Assembly: GCF_026427355.1 (NCBI RefSeq)
Contig: NZ_CP102665.1
Coordinates: 804,501-868,500, forward strand
Source of the DNA: Sphingobium sp. JS3065
GTDB lineage: Bacteria; Pseudomonadota; Alphaproteobacteria; Sphingomonadales; Sphingomonadaceae
Length of the DNA stretch: 64,000 bases
Direction: 5' to 3'
Of the stretch, positions 26,644-35,500 are shown piece by piece (the first letter of the stretch is position 1; each line of letters begins with the position of its first letter). A program made the translations under genes and the position numbers. The notes beneath the pieces were generated by a model. The model was given only the letters and a program-made list of their open reading frames with translations, did no database searches and was not told the DNA's origin.

Positions 26644-26868
26644 ATTTTTTCCATTGATATTGTCCGTCACGTCCTCAAACCCTAATATAAACCCATATAC
26701 TGTCGACAAAATAAAATCGTCAATAATTCTGTAATCTCGTGCAATTTGAACATGTCATAGTGTTTAATTTGGATTTTCATCCGGACGAAAATTGCGCAGA
26801 TGATGGTCAATGGGCCTTTTAATTGATGTGGCGCGGCCAATTACTATCGGATTGATAGGGAGAGTATC

Positions 26869-27624
26869 TTGAAAAGGTTAGAAGGGAAGACTGCGCTTAT
26901 CACTGGCGGCACTACCGGAATCGGGTTTGCTACTGCCCGCCGCTTCCTGGCGGAGGGTGCGCGCATAGCCATAACCGGCCAGAGCGCTGATCGCCTAGCT
27001 GCGGCTAGTGCGGAACTAGGCCCGGACGTTGTGACGATCAGGGCCGACGCGTCAAATCTGGATGACATTCGCTCGCTGACGCGGGAGGTTGAACGGCATT
27101 TCGGGGGACTGGATGTTGCCTTTCTTAATGCGGGAACCGGTAAGTTTCAGACGCTGGCAGAAATCGATGAGGCAGTTTTCGACGCCATCTTTGCAGTGAA
27201 CGTCAAGGCGGTTCTGTTCGGTGCACAATCGCTTGCCCCCCTGATGCGCGATGGCGGATCCATCATCTTAACCACCTCGGTAAACAATCAAATGGGGATG
27301 CTCGCTTCCGGCGTCTATGCGGCTTCAAAAGGGGCAGTGGCAGCTTTTACTCGCGTGCTCGCGGGTGAACTGGCTGACCGTCGAATCAGGGTGAACGCCG
27401 TGAGTCCAGGGCCTGTCCAGACCGAGATGGGCCCCAAGCTGGGCATCCCGGACGAGTTACGCCCGGCATTTTTGCGGGTCATTCAAGAAAGCGTGCCACT
27501 CAGGCGGGTTGGTCAGGCAGATGAACTCGCGGCTGCGGTTGCATTTTTGGCGAGCGATGACGCTTCCTATGTCAATGCAATTGAATTGGCGGTCGATGGC
27601 GGATGGACGGGCGTTAAGCGGTAG
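26869..27624 (+). CDS. Short-chain dehydrogenase/reductase (SDR)
   Basis: A 251-residue classical SDR: TGGTTGIG cofactor loop, TGQSADR after strand 2, LNAGTG in the NNAG position, catalytic Ser in TTSVNN, and YAASK. The DGG end is normal. The likely start is a TTG at 26869 with GGGAGAG seven bases upstream. It is the first gene of an eight-gene plus-strand run bracketed by 108-bp repeats and preceded by an IclR-type site. Confidence 0.85.
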   Translation: MKRLEGKTALITGGTTGIGFATARRFLAEGARIAITGQSADRLAAASAELGPDVVTIRADASNLDDIRSLTREVERHFGGLDVAFLNAGTGKFQTLAEIDEAVFDAIFAVNVKAVLFGAQSLAPLMRDGGSIILTTSVNNQMGMLASGVYAASKGAVAAFTRVLAGELADRRIRVNAVSPGPVQTEMGPKLGIPDELRPAFLRVIQESVPLRRVGQADELAAAVAFLASDDASYVNAIELAVDGGWTGVKR

Positions 27625-27683
27625 CATTGATATTAGATATTTTCGAGTACTTTCGCAATCCTGACGAAATAGGAATGCCGATC

Positions 27684-28088
27684 ATGAAAACTAAGTTCAT
27701 TGTCCTTTTGAAACGTAAGGATGGGATATCACCTGCCGAATTTCGTGATCATTACGAGAATAGTCACGTACCACTTGGCGCGAAGTTCATTGGGCACCTT
27801 CTGGTACACTTTAGTCGGCATTATCCGGGAATGATGGCGGACTTCACAAGCGATGATTGGTCTACTGGGCGTATGGGTGATGAAGATGCCGGCTGTGCCT
27901 ATGACGCGATCAGCATCTATGAGTTCCGCGATGAAGCGGCAATTGCCGAGATGGCCGAGATTCTAAAGCAACCGCACGTCTCGCAAGCGCTCAGCGAAGA
28001 CGAGAAGAAGTTCCTCGATCGCGCGGCCTGCCGGATGGGACTTTGCGATGTGATCGAAGGCAGTGGCATGGTTGCCAAACAGTCTTAA
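27684..28088 (+). CDS. EthD-domain protein
   Basis: A 134-residue dimeric ferredoxin-like fold protein of the EthD type: MKTKFIVLLKRKDGISPAEF, then RDHYENSHVPLG at the start, the classic EthD opening. Such small proteins occur beside P450 or ring-cleavage genes (EthD itself is needed for P450-dependent ether degradation) and may act as a lyase, isomerase or accessory. ATGs at 27675 and 27684 are both possible; TAGGA is better spaced for the second. It lies 59 bp after the SDR and 68 bp before the TonB receptor. Confidence 0.8.
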   Translation: MKTKFIVLLKRKDGISPAEFRDHYENSHVPLGAKFIGHLLVHFSRHYPGMMADFTSDDWSTGRMGDEDAGCAYDAISIYEFRDEAAIAEMAEILKQPHVSQALSEDEKKFLDRAACRMGLCDVIEGSGMVAKQS

Positions 28089-28155
28089 ATTGATCCTTTG
28101 AAAATTTTAGAGGCGATTTAATTGACGCGCGAAGAACGCGGGAGATGGGGAGGTT

Positions 28156-30402
28156 ATGATGAACAGAATCGTTATTGGATTGTTGTGCGGTATTTCGCCG
28201 GTAGGACTGCTTGGTTTGCCCGCACCTGCGCATGCAATGGCCTCCGGACAAGACACCGCCCCTTCAAACGCGCAAGTGGACACATCCGGAGAGTCTACTG
28301 GCCCGCAGGTATCGGAGATCGTGGTTACTGCGCAGAAGAGGTCAGAAAATATTCAGAAAGTTCCGCTGGCGGTCACCGCCTTCTCGTCGGAAGCGCTTCA
28401 GACAAGAGCAATTACGAATGTCACCGAGATCGCCACGCTTACGCCGGGTCTTTCACTCAATCCAAATGCCGGAGCGATCCTTCCGATTTTGCGCGGTATC
28501 GGCAATCCATCAAACGCGGTCGGTAACGAATCCAGTGTCGCTGTCTACGTTGACGGCGTCTATTATTCGCGTCTTCCGGCGGGCTTCTTTTCGCTCGACA
28601 ATATTGAGCGGGTAGAGGTTTTGAAAGGGCCGCAAGGAACCCTGTTTGGGAGAAACTCCAGTGGAGGCGTGATCCAACTGGTCACCTCCGATCCCTCTTC
28701 TACTACGAAGGTCAAAGGCCGTATCGGCTATGGGTCGTTCAACACCCTGCAGGGCGGACTGTACGCCACCACGGGGTTGGCAGAAAATCTGTCCGTTGAC
28801 GTCGCGGTGTCGGGCGTCAAACAGAAAGACGGCTGGGGTAAGAATCTGGCAACTGGCAAGCGCGTGGGTTATCAGGATAACTTCACGGCGCGCAGCAAAC
28901 TGCTTTGGGAGCCAAGTTCAGATACCCGTGTTTTGTTGTCGGCCTTCTATGCCTATTCGCTCGACTCGCAACTGGGAAACACGTATCCCGGAACGATCGC
29001 CGGTTATCTGTCACCTCCTTTCGATGCCCGTACCAACGCCGGGTTCTACAACACGAACCAAGATGTGGACTCCAGCCAGAAGTATAATGGCGCAGGGGGT
29101 TCACTCCGCATTGAGCAGAGCTTTGGGGCTGTTCGCTTCACCAGCACGACCGGCTATCTCAATGTGAAAGAACATGGAATAGTAGATCTTGACTATGGTC
29201 CCCGTCCGGACGCTAGAGCCGATTTCTTCGGAAAAACCGAGCAGTTCACGCAGGAGTTCCAGATTGGAAATCGCGACCCACAACCCCTGACGTGGATTGT
29301 CGGCCTGTTCTATTATAATACATTGAGCTCCTATCATCCTTTGCGCTTCCAGGGGCCGGCGTTTATTCCCGGTGACGTCCTTGGTGATGGGACATTAAAC
29401 GCAGCCGATTACGACGCACGTCAACGCGCGAAATCATACGCCGGCTACGCCCAGCTAACCTACGAAGTGGCGCCGGGATTAAAGGTCACCGGTGGTGCCC
29501 GGTACAGCGCCGACAGGATGAGTGGCTCGGGAAGCGGTGAGCTGACGCTCGGGGGCGGGGCCATGGTTCTTCCCATTGCTCCGTTGATCAAGGATACCGA
29601 TAAAACCAACAAAGCAAGTTTTAAGGCAGCGGTCGACTACGAGGTCGCTTCCGACGTTCTCCTCTATGCCACCTTCAGTTCCGGTTACAAATCGGCAAAC
29701 TACAACCTCTTGCCCTTCTCGCCACCTGCAACCAAGCCCGAATCGATTGAGGCATACGAACTTGGGTTCAAAGCCACGCTTCTCGATCGCCGTTTGCGGA
29801 TCAACGGGGCCGTATTCCAGTACGACGTCAAGAACCCGCAAGTTCAGCTCCTTGTGAATAACGCGATCGCCTTCTCGAATGCGGGCAAGGCGCGCGTGCG
29901 TGGGGCGGAGATTGAAGGGGAACTGGCGGTCATCGATGGCCTTTCTGTAAACTTCGCAGCTTCGTATCTTGATCCTAAGTATACGGCCTATGCCGATGCG
30001 CCTGCCTACACGCAGAACGCCGCGCCGCCGTACGGAGCCCTGCTTGGTACTACGGATGCTTCGGGCAATCGGCTACCCCAGGCGGCCAAGTTCACTTCAA
30101 CCGTTGGCGCATCATATAAGTTCAGTTCCGATGCCGGTGAGTGGGTGATCGGTGCCGACTGGTATCATAACAGTGGGTTCTTTTGGCAGCCGGACAACAT
30201 TCTGTCGCAGCCGGCGTACGATCGTATAAATGCCCAGGTGCGCTTCGCGCCCAGTGAGGCCTTCTACGTCACCGCGTGGGTGAAGAACCTGGCTGACGAG
30301 AAGATTGCGACCTTCCAAGGTTCGCAAGCCGGACCGTCGGGCTTTCCTTACATCCCGGCGCCGCCACGCACATACGGCGTGACGCTCGGCTTCGGATTTT
30401 GA
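28156..30402 (+). CDS. TonB-dependent outer-membrane receptor
   Basis: A 748-residue receptor. A signal peptide (about 1-28, cleavage after AHA) is followed by a TonB-box-like segment (EIVVTAQKR), the plug (VPLAVTAFSS to VEVLKGPQGTLFGRNSSGG) and a 22-strand barrel ending in Phe (GVTLGFGF). No extra signalling domain is present, so it is a transporter, not a transducer. It would import the cluster's substrate. The start is the first of two ATGs behind GGGGAGG. It closely resembles the receptor at 44380, which is the same length. Confidence 0.92.
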   Translation: MMNRIVIGLLCGISPVGLLGLPAPAHAMASGQDTAPSNAQVDTSGESTGPQVSEIVVTAQKRSENIQKVPLAVTAFSSEALQTRAITNVTEIATLTPGLSLNPNAGAILPILRGIGNPSNAVGNESSVAVYVDGVYYSRLPAGFFSLDNIERVEVLKGPQGTLFGRNSSGGVIQLVTSDPSSTTKVKGRIGYGSFNTLQGGLYATTGLAENLSVDVAVSGVKQKDGWGKNLATGKRVGYQDNFTARSKLLWEPSSDTRVLLSAFYAYSLDSQLGNTYPGTIAGYLSPPFDARTNAGFYNTNQDVDSSQKYNGAGGSLRIEQSFGAVRFTSTTGYLNVKEHGIVDLDYGPRPDARADFFGKTEQFTQEFQIGNRDPQPLTWIVGLFYYNTLSSYHPLRFQGPAFIPGDVLGDGTLNAADYDARQRAKSYAGYAQLTYEVAPGLKVTGGARYSADRMSGSGSGELTLGGGAMVLPIAPLIKDTDKTNKASFKAAVDYEVASDVLLYATFSSGYKSANYNLLPFSPPATKPESIEAYELGFKATLLDRRLRINGAVFQYDVKNPQVQLLVNNAIAFSNAGKARVRGAEIEGELAVIDGLSVNFAASYLDPKYTAYADAPAYTQNAAPPYGALLGTTDASGNRLPQAAKFTSTVGASYKFSSDAGEWVIGADWYHNSGFFWQPDNILSQPAYDRINAQVRFAPSEAFYVTAWVKNLADEKIATFQGSQAGPSGFPYIPAPPRTYGVTLGFGF

Positions 30403-30711
30403 TAGCGCTGAACCGCAGCGCCGGAGCGGACTTGTCCCCCGCCGCGCGGTTCGGAGTTATAGGTTCAGTCGACCTACTTCGCGGGGCTGGTGTTGCGGCG
30501 CGACGCCAGCCTTACGGGTCGGGGAAAGCGGCGCGAGAGGGTATGATGAACACCCCGCCCCAAGGCGGGACAAAGCTCTTGGGGGCATACAAGCACAATG
30601 GATATGGCGCGCTACCGCAAGCGGATCCGTCAAGGATGCGCTAAAGATCGAAGAGAAAAGTCATGATCGACACCCCCATGCAATGGGGGGATCTGGGACA
30701 GGAGCGATAAC
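30403..30711. other. Leader region with two hairpins before cupin gene
   Basis: 309 bases with no gene. Two perfect hairpins stand out: CCCGCC/GGCGGG around CCAA at 30554-30569, and CCCCCAT/ATGGGGG around GCA at 30673-30689. The second sits only about 10 bases before the cupin ribosome-binding site (GGACAGGAG). The first could end TonB receptor transcripts or stabilise the mRNA; neither has a U-run. Confidence 0.5.
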
Positions 30712-31224
30712 TTGGCATTCCCAAAAGAGGTGAAGGATTTCAACCTTGTCGTCGCGGCCATCAACCCCGACGGAACCTCCTCATTCATCGACAGCTGCAA
30801 GCCGCTGACGGCGGAGCAGGAAGGTGTCTTTGAGGCTGCGTGGTTCTGGACAGTCGAAGATCGCCATTCCTTAGGCGCGTTTGGCTCGCCGTCCAAAGCT
30901 CTGGCGGTTGCTGGCAAGGGCGGCTCGACCTTCGGCATTATGCGCTTTCCCGCTCGATCGGCGGGCCAAATGGACGTCGCGGCGACTTCAGAGGGAAGCT
31001 TGGTTGACGGGCATCATCATGGTGACCCCTCGATGCATGCCACCCATACGATCGATTACGAGATAATCCTGTCAGGCAAGATCGACTTTGCCCTGCCGAG
31101 TGGAGAAAAACGTACGCTCAGCACCGGAGACCTAATAGTGGTGGCGGGTGCGCCCCACGCCTGGCTCAATCCCTACGACGAAGACTGCATCTACGCGGCC
31201 ATCACCATCGGAGCAGAAGTCTGA
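30712..31224 (+). CDS. Cupin-domain protein
   Basis: A 170-residue single-domain cupin. The metal motif 1 is HHHGDPSMHATHTIDYEIIL (His-rich with the expected Glu) and motif 2 is GDLIVVAGAPHAW with the last His ligand. Members include dioxygenases and isomerases as well as non-enzymatic sensors. Its position in the catabolic run suggests an enzyme. The start is a TTG at 30712 behind a good GGACAGGAG. Confidence 0.8.
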   Translation: MAFPKEVKDFNLVVAAINPDGTSSFIDSCKPLTAEQEGVFEAAWFWTVEDRHSLGAFGSPSKALAVAGKGGSTFGIMRFPARSAGQMDVAATSEGSLVDGHHHGDPSMHATHTIDYEIILSGKIDFALPSGEKRTLSTGDLIVVAGAPHAWLNPYDEDCIYAAITIGAEV

Positions 31225-31302
31225 TCGAACGGAAGCGCGCAATCACAATGTATTGATCAGTTGTTTCAAAACGTAAGGCGGCAATGTCCGCGGGCGGAGA
31301 TT

Positions 31303-32262
31303 ATGAGTAACAGGAAGACAACCCGGCTCAAGGCCCTGTTCCAGCGCCCCGAAACGGTGCTCATGCCCTTTGGGACGCTTCCGATCCATGCGCAAATGGC
31401 GGAACGCGCGGGCTTCGAAGCCTTTGAAATTTCCGGAAGCATGACCGCGTGGTGGACCATGGGTATGCCGGATCTCGGGCTAGTAACTCTCACCGAAATG
31501 GTCCAGCACGCGACGAGGGTCGCTCGCTCGGTGGACATTCCGGTCTATTGCGATGCCGATACCGGATATGGCGGCGGACCAGCCAACATCCGTCGTACGG
31601 TGCACGAGTTCGCTCACGCGGGCATCGCGGGCGTCCACATTGAAGACCAGCAGGAGCCGAAAAAGGCCGGAGGACAGAGCGGAATCGCGATCGTGTCCGA
31701 CGCCGAGGCGATTGGGCGGCTTAATGCGGCGACCGACGCGCGGGACGAGATCGACAAGGATTTCGTCATTGTTGCGCGAACAGACGGTTACGGCGCGGCC
31801 GGAGGTGGCCTCGACGAAGCGATCCGCCGGGGCCAGCTTTATTGTGCGGAAACCGATGCGGATGTCATTTTCTACGAAGGGCTGCACACCTGGGAGCAGA
31901 TCGAAACCGCAATCGCGGCCACGCCCCGGCCGGCCTACGCCATCCCCTCCGTGAAGATCGGGCGACGCCCGACCCTAGCGGAGCTTTCGGCGATGGGACA
32001 GTCGATCGACATCGTTCCGTTCATCCTCGCTGGCGTGCAAGAGCCGTGGAAACTCCTGGTCGATATCAAGTCCAGCGGCGAATACGGGCCCATGGACGAA
32101 TACTACGAAAAGCTGAATTCATACCGCGGGACCCCTTATGACATGGGGTGGGGCGAAGTTTTTGCCCGGCCAACTTATCGCGAAGTTCGCGATTGGGAGG
32201 AGAAGTACCTCCCTGCTCAACTGCACCGCGATTACGTGAATAACGTCAATAGCGAAGACTAG
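31303..32262 (+). CDS. Isocitrate lyase/PEP mutase superfamily protein
   Basis: A 319-residue (beta/alpha)8 protein of the PEP mutase/isocitrate lyase superfamily. It has the Mg-binding DADTGYGG segment, then GVHIEDQ, and the gating loop KKAGGQSG where the lyases carry KKCGH/KRCGH. The loop cysteine is therefore replaced by Ala-Gly, unlike methylisocitrate or dimethylmalate lyases. It may be a hydrolase or carboxy-lyase on a 2-oxo or 2-hydroxy diacid. The start MSNRKTTRL follows GGGCGGAG. It is 79 bp after the cupin gene. Confidence 0.8.
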   Translation: MSNRKTTRLKALFQRPETVLMPFGTLPIHAQMAERAGFEAFEISGSMTAWWTMGMPDLGLVTLTEMVQHATRVARSVDIPVYCDADTGYGGGPANIRRTVHEFAHAGIAGVHIEDQQEPKKAGGQSGIAIVSDAEAIGRLNAATDARDEIDKDFVIVARTDGYGAAGGGLDEAIRRGQLYCAETDADVIFYEGLHTWEQIETAIAATPRPAYAIPSVKIGRRPTLAELSAMGQSIDIVPFILAGVQEPWKLLVDIKSSGEYGPMDEYYEKLNSYRGTPYDMGWGEVFARPTYREVRDWEEKYLPAQLHRDYVNNVNSED

Positions 32263-32361
32263 AATATCTGGTTTTCGCCTAGAAGATGAGAATTTCCAAA
32301 TTCTAAGTCATCCGATGGCTTTTAATGTAACAAATGAAAATGCAGTGTAGAGGATACGGTT

Positions 32362-33723
32362 ATGGACAGGCCGATGATTTTCAACTTTTTCGTCATGAAC
32401 ACGCCCTCGCACATTACCCATGGCACATGGCGCAAACCAGGATGCGAGTCCGTAGACTACAACAACTTGGACATGTGGGTCGAGCTTGCGAAGTTAGCCG
32501 AATCAGCGAAAATTGACGGCCTGTTCTTTGCCGATGTCTTCGGGCTCTACGCCGGTCCGCTGGAAACCATCGCACGCCATGCCATCCAGTTTCCGATCAG
32601 CGATCCCAGCATGCTGATCTCGGCGATGGCGTATGCAACCAAAAACCTCGGATTCGTTTACACCAACTCGGTCCTTCAGGCGCATCCGTTCGCATTCGCT
32701 CGTGCGATATCGACCCTCGACCACCTTACGAAGGGCCGCGTGGGCTGGAATGTTGTGACGAGCGCCTCCGACAACGGGTCGCGCAGCATGGGACTGCCGT
32801 CGATCGTCGATCACGACGAGCGGTATCGCTGGGCGGAGGAATATATCGAGGTCGTCTACAAGCTATGGGAAGGGTCGTGGGAAGACGGCGCAATCGTCAA
32901 GGACGCCGCCACCGGCGTTTACGCGGACGCTTCGAAAATCCACAAGATCCATCATAAGGGGGAACGCTACAGCGTGGAGGGGCCGCACCTCGTGGAGCCA
33001 TCCCCGCAGCGTACGCCGGTTTTATTCCAGGCAGGTGCGTCGACTGCCGGATTGGCTTTCGCGGCCAAGCACGCAGAAGGCGCCTTCCTCATTTCGGGCG
33101 CTCCGGAGGCTTCCGCAAGGAAGATCGCGGAGATCAAGAAACTGGCGTGCGAGGCCGGTCGGAACGACGACGACATACTTTTCATCGAGGGATTGACGTT
33201 TGTGGTGGGTTCGACCGAAGAGGAGGCTCGTCGCAAGGAAGCTGAACTTGAAGAATGGATGAGCGACGAGGCACAGATGACGATCATGGGCGGCGGCACG
33301 GGGCTCGACGTCCGCGAAATGGATCCGGACACCCCTCTTGTGGACCTACTTGAAAAAATACCCGGCATGCGCGGGGGTATCCAGCTGGCTCTCGACGCCG
33401 CCCCCGAGGGTACGACGCCCCGCCTTCGCGACCTGCTGCGTTTCTCCACCAAACGCTGGCGCGTCGTCGGAACACCCGAGACGATTGCCGATCGAATTCA
33501 GGACTACCGGGAAGTCGGAGTGAACGGCATCAACATTATGTATATGGACCTGCCGGGCACCTATCGCGATTTCGTCGATTTCGTCGCGCCCGTACTGAAG
33601 GACCGCGGACTGATGCAGCGCGAATATCGCGAAGGAACGTTCCGCGAAAAGTTGTACCCGGGGCGAGGGTCCAAGCTCGAAGCCAGCCACCCCGCCATTC
33701 AGTATCGCACGATTGCATCCTGA
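32362..33723 (+). CDS. LLM-class flavin-dependent monooxygenase (NtaA/DszA type)
   Basis: A 453-residue TIM-barrel flavin monooxygenase of the NtaA/SnaA/DszA group: FNFFVMNTPSHITHGTWR at the N-terminus, the FMN-contact region SMLISAMAYATKNLGFVY, then RVGWNVVTSAS and the substrate-loop LLRFSTKRWRVVGTPE. These enzymes use free FMNH2 from a separate reductase. Candidates in the window are the flavin reductase at 39062 and one of the nitroreductases. Reactions include N- or S-oxidation and type II Baeyer-Villiger oxidation. The start has AGAGGATACG upstream. Confidence 0.88.
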   Translation: MDRPMIFNFFVMNTPSHITHGTWRKPGCESVDYNNLDMWVELAKLAESAKIDGLFFADVFGLYAGPLETIARHAIQFPISDPSMLISAMAYATKNLGFVYTNSVLQAHPFAFARAISTLDHLTKGRVGWNVVTSASDNGSRSMGLPSIVDHDERYRWAEEYIEVVYKLWEGSWEDGAIVKDAATGVYADASKIHKIHHKGERYSVEGPHLVEPSPQRTPVLFQAGASTAGLAFAAKHAEGAFLISGAPEASARKIAEIKKLACEAGRNDDDILFIEGLTFVVGSTEEEARRKEAELEEWMSDEAQMTIMGGGTGLDVREMDPDTPLVDLLEKIPGMRGGIQLALDAAPEGTTPRLRDLLRFSTKRWRVVGTPETIADRIQDYREVGVNGINIMYMDLPGTYRDFVDFVAPVLKDRGLMQREYREGTFREKLYPGRGSKLEASHPAIQYRTIAS

Positions 33724-33767
33724 TAGCTTCCAGTCATTCTAATGCCCAAAGAATTGGATATCATCTG

Positions 33768-34271
33768 ATGCCAGAGAGCACACCTTCGCTTGAGGAGCGG
33801 TTGCAGAAAGTCGAGGATCTACTCGCGATACAGCAGCTCATCGCAGCTTATGGACCGGCTGCGGATTCCCGATCGCTCGATCTGCTTCGTAGCTTGTGGA
33901 CCTCGGACGGAACGTATGACGTCGGCGGCTATGGAAATCTTGAAGGCGCTGACGTCCTCCAAATGTTCGACGGTCCGTTCTTCGATGATCTGATGGCGCA
34001 GGGATGTGCGCATGTATCGACGAACCCGCACATCGTGGTGGACGGCGATCGCGCATCGGCCACGCACTACGCATTCCTGTTCATGCACGAGAACGGACAT
34101 TTCAAAGCTGCTCGGCTGAGTTCGTCACGCTGGGAATTCCTTCGTATCGGAGCGGGCTGGAAAATCGCTAATCGGAAGAACCGGTTGCTCGACGGGAATC
34201 CCGAGGCTCGCGAGATACTAGCCAAGGTTCTTGCCCCACCGCCTTCGAACTCTCCGGCTTTGGCCGACTGA
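33768..34271 (+). CDS. SnoaL-like (NTF2-fold) protein
   Basis: A 167-residue SnoaL-like protein: RLQKVEDLLAIQQLIAAYGP near the start, RSLWTSDGTYDVGGYG, then NPHIVVDGDRASATHYAFLF and RIGAGWKIANRKNRLLDGNP. It differs in sequence from the other two intact SnoaL proteins. It lies 44 bp after the LLM monooxygenase and may act on its product. A conserved catalytic His-Asp pair cannot be assigned with confidence by eye. Confidence 0.8.
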   Translation: MPESTPSLEERLQKVEDLLAIQQLIAAYGPAADSRSLDLLRSLWTSDGTYDVGGYGNLEGADVLQMFDGPFFDDLMAQGCAHVSTNPHIVVDGDRASATHYAFLFMHENGHFKAARLSSSRWEFLRIGAGWKIANRKNRLLDGNPEAREILAKVLAPPPSNSPALAD

Positions 34272-34375
34272 GTCGTCCCGCCGGGAAATGAGCGAGACCA
34301 GCGACACATCAGGTCCGGGATCGCCGGCGCAGAGGCAATGGAACGAGCCCGAGATGCAGACTGAGGTAATCGAGA

Positions 34376-35308
34376 ATGACTGAACTTCGATTCGACGGAC
34401 GCGTGGCCGTGGTCACGGGCGCAGCAAGGGGTTTGGGGCGAGCCTACGCCGAACTGCTTGCTTCGCGCGGCGCGAAAGTGATTGTCAACGACCCGGGCGG
34501 CAATCTTGCAGGTGAAGGGGGCGATACGCGGCCTGCTCAGGAAGCGGCGGATGCCATTGTCGCGGCAGGAGGCGAAGCCATCGCGAATTTCGACGCGGTG
34601 GGAACTGTCAACGCGGCCCAGTCAATTATCAGTCAGGCGATTGATGCGTTCGGGCGCATCGACATCATTGTCAACAATGCGGGCAATTTCCTGCCGCTCC
34701 ATCCGTTCGAAGAAGCCACGCACGCCAGCTTCAACCGGTTCTTCAGTGTGCATGTTCTGGGCGCGATCGATCTCATCCAGGCAGCATGGCCACATTTCAA
34801 ACGCCAGAATTACGGCAGAATCGTCAATACCGGCTCCAGCGTAGGCTATTACGGCTCGGCGGGGCGGATCGAATATGGGGTCGCAAAAGGTGCTGTACAC
34901 GGATTGACCCGCTGCCTCGCGCATGAAGCCGGCGATGCCGATATCCGCGTCAATCTTATCGCGCCTGGCGCGCTCACCCGTCCCGGAGAAGAGCGATTGG
35001 GTAACGACGTCAGCGAGGAATTGCGGCGCAGCTTCGGCCCGGCGCTCGTCGCGCCCATCGTGGCGTGGCTCTGCCATGAAAATTGTCCGGTCAGTGGTGC
35101 ATCTTTCACCTCGATTGCCGGTACGACGACCATGATCGGCGTGGGGGAGACACCGGGTTTTGCCAGCGACGCTCCGACGCTGGAGGATATTCGAGATAAT
35201 TTCGACCGCATCTGTGGCGCTGGAATGCTAGAGGCGTCATCGCTTGATTTCTGGGACAATGGAGAGACGCAAGGTCGCGAACTCCTGTCACGCTACGGCC
35301 GTCGTTAA
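34376..35308 (+). CDS. SDR, multifunctional-enzyme-type hydroxyacyl dehydrogenase-like
   Basis: A 310-residue SDR longer than the classical type. TGAARGLG is the cofactor loop; NDPGGNLAGEGGDTRPAQEA resembles the insertion of peroxisomal 3-hydroxyacyl-CoA dehydrogenase (MFE-2-like) SDRs. NNAGNF follows, with catalytic Ser in TGSSVG and YGVAK. The extended C-terminus (about 260-310) has no known motif. It may act on a CoA-bound or acidic ring-cleavage intermediate. It is the last of the eight-gene run; 3 bp after its stop begins the second 108-bp repeat. Confidence 0.85.
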   Translation: MTELRFDGRVAVVTGAARGLGRAYAELLASRGAKVIVNDPGGNLAGEGGDTRPAQEAADAIVAAGGEAIANFDAVGTVNAAQSIISQAIDAFGRIDIIVNNAGNFLPLHPFEEATHASFNRFFSVHVLGAIDLIQAAWPHFKRQNYGRIVNTGSSVGYYGSAGRIEYGVAKGAVHGLTRCLAHEAGDADIRVNLIAPGALTRPGEERLGNDVSEELRRSFGPALVAPIVAWLCHENCPVSGASFTSIAGTTTMIGVGETPGFASDAPTLEDIRDNFDRICGAGMLEASSLDFWDNGETQGRELLSRYGRR

Positions 35309-35311
35309 TAG

Positions 35312-35419
35312 TCTAGAGCGATTTCCAGTCAGATGGCATCATCTGACGTTTAAGAAATCGCGGTAAAACAAAGGAATAGAGCGGTCGATCTGATTCAATC
35401 AGATCGAAAACCGCTCTAG
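35312..35419 (+). repeat. 108-bp palindromic repeat, copy 2 (MITE/REP-like)
   Basis: Direct repeat of 26255-26362: identical length and orientation, differing by about two bases (C for G at position 8, and G for T near position 76). It lies 3 bp after the SDR stop, where its hairpin could also end transcription. The two copies bracket 8.9 kb of eight co-directional genes. Confidence 0.86.
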
Positions 35420-35500
35420 AAGAAAGATACCACCTTTTACTTCTGCTTTGTCGAAGCCATCGACCAGCAGGCCTGATGTACGCTATCTGAGGATTGCTGA

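Larger units (their letters stand above)
26008..26868. other. Long intergenic region: 108-bp repeat, operator, AT-rich promoter
   Basis: 861 bases without a supported gene. It contains, in order, a stretch of unknown origin after the P450 stop, the first 108-bp repeat copy (26255-26362), an unassigned segment, an IclR-type operator (26629-26643) and an unusually AT-rich 200 bp leading to the SDR at 26869. The base composition of the last part differs sharply from the neighbouring genes. A plus-strand frame at 26375-26638 has no family features and I leave it out. Confidence 0.6.
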
